A stretch of 6,553 bases of DNA from Candidatus Methanomethylophilaceae archaeon (lineage in GTDB: Archaea; Thermoplasmatota; Thermoplasmata; Methanomassiliicoccales; Methanomethylophilaceae), in the NCBI GenBank assembly GCA_011620825.1, contig WOYN01000141.1:1-6553 (forward strand), in the 5' to 3' direction. Below, one piece after another: positions 5,555 to 6,553 of this stretch. The position numbers and the translations under genes are program-made. The notes under the pieces were generated by a model. It saw only the letters and a list, made by a program, of their open reading frames with translations. It did not search any database and had not been told where the DNA came from. Position 1 is the stretch's first letter. Every line of letters starts with the position of its first letter.

Positions 5555-6553
5555 ATGTCTTCAACAACACAACCTAGCGCACTCAAGAAAGGTCTTCCCA
5601 AGAAGACGGAATCTCTTTGCCCGGAATGCGGAAAACTCATAGAAGCGAATATCTACGAAAAAGATGGTAAGGTATTCATGGAAAAGGAATGCCCCGAGCA
5701 CGGGTATTTCTCCGATATATACTGGTCGGACGCCAAGGCATATCTCAGGGCCGAGAACTACGCATACGACGGTGTCGGCCTCAGGAACCCCCACGACAAG
5801 TCTCTCGCCGAAGGAGAGAACGTTAACTTCCTGGTCGACGGCAAGAAGTACGACATGCTGTCCTGTACCGCTCTGGCTCTGATAGATCTCACCAACAGAT
5901 GCAACATGAACTGTCCCATCTGTTTCGCCAACGCGAACCAGTCAGGATACGTATACGAGCCCTCGTACGATGAAGTGGTCGCAATGATGGAGGCCCTACG
6001 CGCAGAGGAACCCATCAAGTGCACGGCGATCCAGTTCTCCGGAGGTGAGCCGACCGTCCACCCCAGGCTCGTCGACATAATAAAGAAGGCGAAGGAGCTC
6101 AAGTTCGCACAGGTCCAGATAGCAACCAACGGAATTGTTTTCGCAAAGGACTATGAGAAGCTGAAGGCATGCAAGTTGGCGGGCCTGAACACGATCTATC
6201 TTTCTTTCGACGGCGTCAGCGACGACGTGTACCTTCAGGCGAGGGACAGGAAGATGTTCGACGTCAAACTGAAGGTTATAGAGAACTGCAGGAGGCTCAA
6301 AGAGGAAATAGGGCACTCGCCGTCCATCGTCCTCGTGCCAACACTTGTGAGAGGCGTCAATGACCACCAGGTCGGGGCCATAACGGAGTTCGCATTCGAG
6401 CACTCTGATGTTATCCGCGGGGTAAATTTCCAGCCAGTGGCGTTCACAGGCAGGATAACCAGAGAAGAGGTCTCCAAGGGAAGGATAACGCTGACGGATC
6501 TGGTCGATAAGTTCGGGGAACAGACCGGATATACAGTGCCGGAAGACTGGTAC
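5555..6553 (+). CDS. Radical SAM enzyme of the MJ0619/tetraether lipid synthase (Tes) superfamily, C-terminus cut by window
   Basis: The first 333 residues are present and the frame is open to the right edge. The N-terminus has a small zinc- or iron-binding module: CPECG at 22-26 and CPEHG at 46-50. The radical SAM cluster motif CxxxCxxC follows at C116, C120 and C123 in DLTNRCNMNCPICFANAN, then SGGEP at 162-166 and ATNG at 190-193. YLSFDG at 215-220 and LVPTLVRGVND at 260-270 are also typical of this group. MJ0619-type enzymes include the archaeal tetraether synthase Tes, which joins isoprenoid chains to make membrane-spanning lipids; MJ0619 was earlier annotated as a pterin methyltransferase. 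As I recall Tes, a cysteine-rich CGLCxxH stretch binding an auxiliary cluster precedes the radical SAM motif. Here that region (about 75-110) reads FLVDGKKYDMLSCTAL, with one cysteine. It may therefore be a paralogue with another substrate. The ATG at 5555 has a good ribosome-binding site. Confidence 0.8.
   Translation, partial: MSSTTQPSALKKGLPKKTESLCPECGKLIEANIYEKDGKVFMEKECPEHGYFSDIYWSDAKAYLRAENYAYDGVGLRNPHDKSLAEGENVNFLVDGKKYDMLSCTALALIDLTNRCNMNCPICFANANQSGYVYEPSYDEVVAMMEALRAEEPIKCTAIQFSGGEPTVHPRLVDIIKKAKELKFAQVQIATNGIVFAKDYEKLKACKLAGLNTIYLSFDGVSDDVYLQARDRKMFDVKLKVIENCRRLKEEIGHSPSIVLVPTLVRGVNDHQVGAITEFAFEHSDVIRGVNFQPVAFTGRITREEVSKGRITLTDLVDKFGEQTGYTVPEDWY

Noticed and set aside
5758..6477. 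Several minus-strand frames opposite the radical SAM gene
   Set aside because: The plus-strand frame carries intact radical SAM motifs and a ribosome-binding site; the opposite frames have neither motifs nor start signals.
1..6553. CRISPR array, tRNA or rRNA genes, insertion sequence or prophage
   Set aside because: No regularly spaced repeats, cloverleaf sequences, transposase or phage-type genes are present; nearly all DNA is accounted for by four coding regions.

Overview
The window looks like a methanogen-type euryarchaeal chromosome, most plausibly Thermoplasmatota of the Methanomassiliicoccales kind. The support is gene content: the N-terminus of the archaea-specific PolD large subunit (DP2), an archaeal Nog1-type GTPase, a radical SAM enzyme of the MJ0619/Tes (tetraether lipid synthase) superfamily, and TATA-box promoters of which two appear to give leaderless or nearly leaderless transcripts. 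The order-level assignment is inference; no rRNA or other marker confirms it.

Layout. Three genes lie on the minus strand and one on the plus strand. Reading leftward from the single large intergenic region (5413-5554): a giant 1351-residue exported or membrane-anchored protein (1357-5412); a 41-nt gap holding a clear TATA box; the Nog1-type GTPase (332-1315); and, overlapping its last 8 bases, the start of polC encoding DP2, which runs off the left edge (1-339). Reading rightward from the same region is the radical SAM gene (5555 onward), which runs off the right edge after 333 codons.

How the parts relate. nog1 and polC are probably one transcription unit with coupled translation, pairing ribosome assembly with replication. 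The giant gene precedes them on the same strand but nog1 has its own promoter. The giant protein has a pilin/pseudopilin-like N-terminus, a single membrane segment, about a dozen N-glycosylation sequons, 24 cysteines and a lamin-tail (LTD) domain embedded near its C-terminal third. Its family is not recognised, and it is the most interesting object here. It is divergently transcribed from the radical SAM gene across 142 bp that contain three inverted repeats, two of which overlap the predicted promoters. Because Tes-type enzymes make membrane-spanning lipids, an envelope theme shared by the two divergent genes is possible but unproven.

No tRNA, rRNA, CRISPR array, insertion sequence, attachment site or convincing terminator was seen. 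Apart from the 142-bp divergent region and the 41-nt gap, all DNA is coding.
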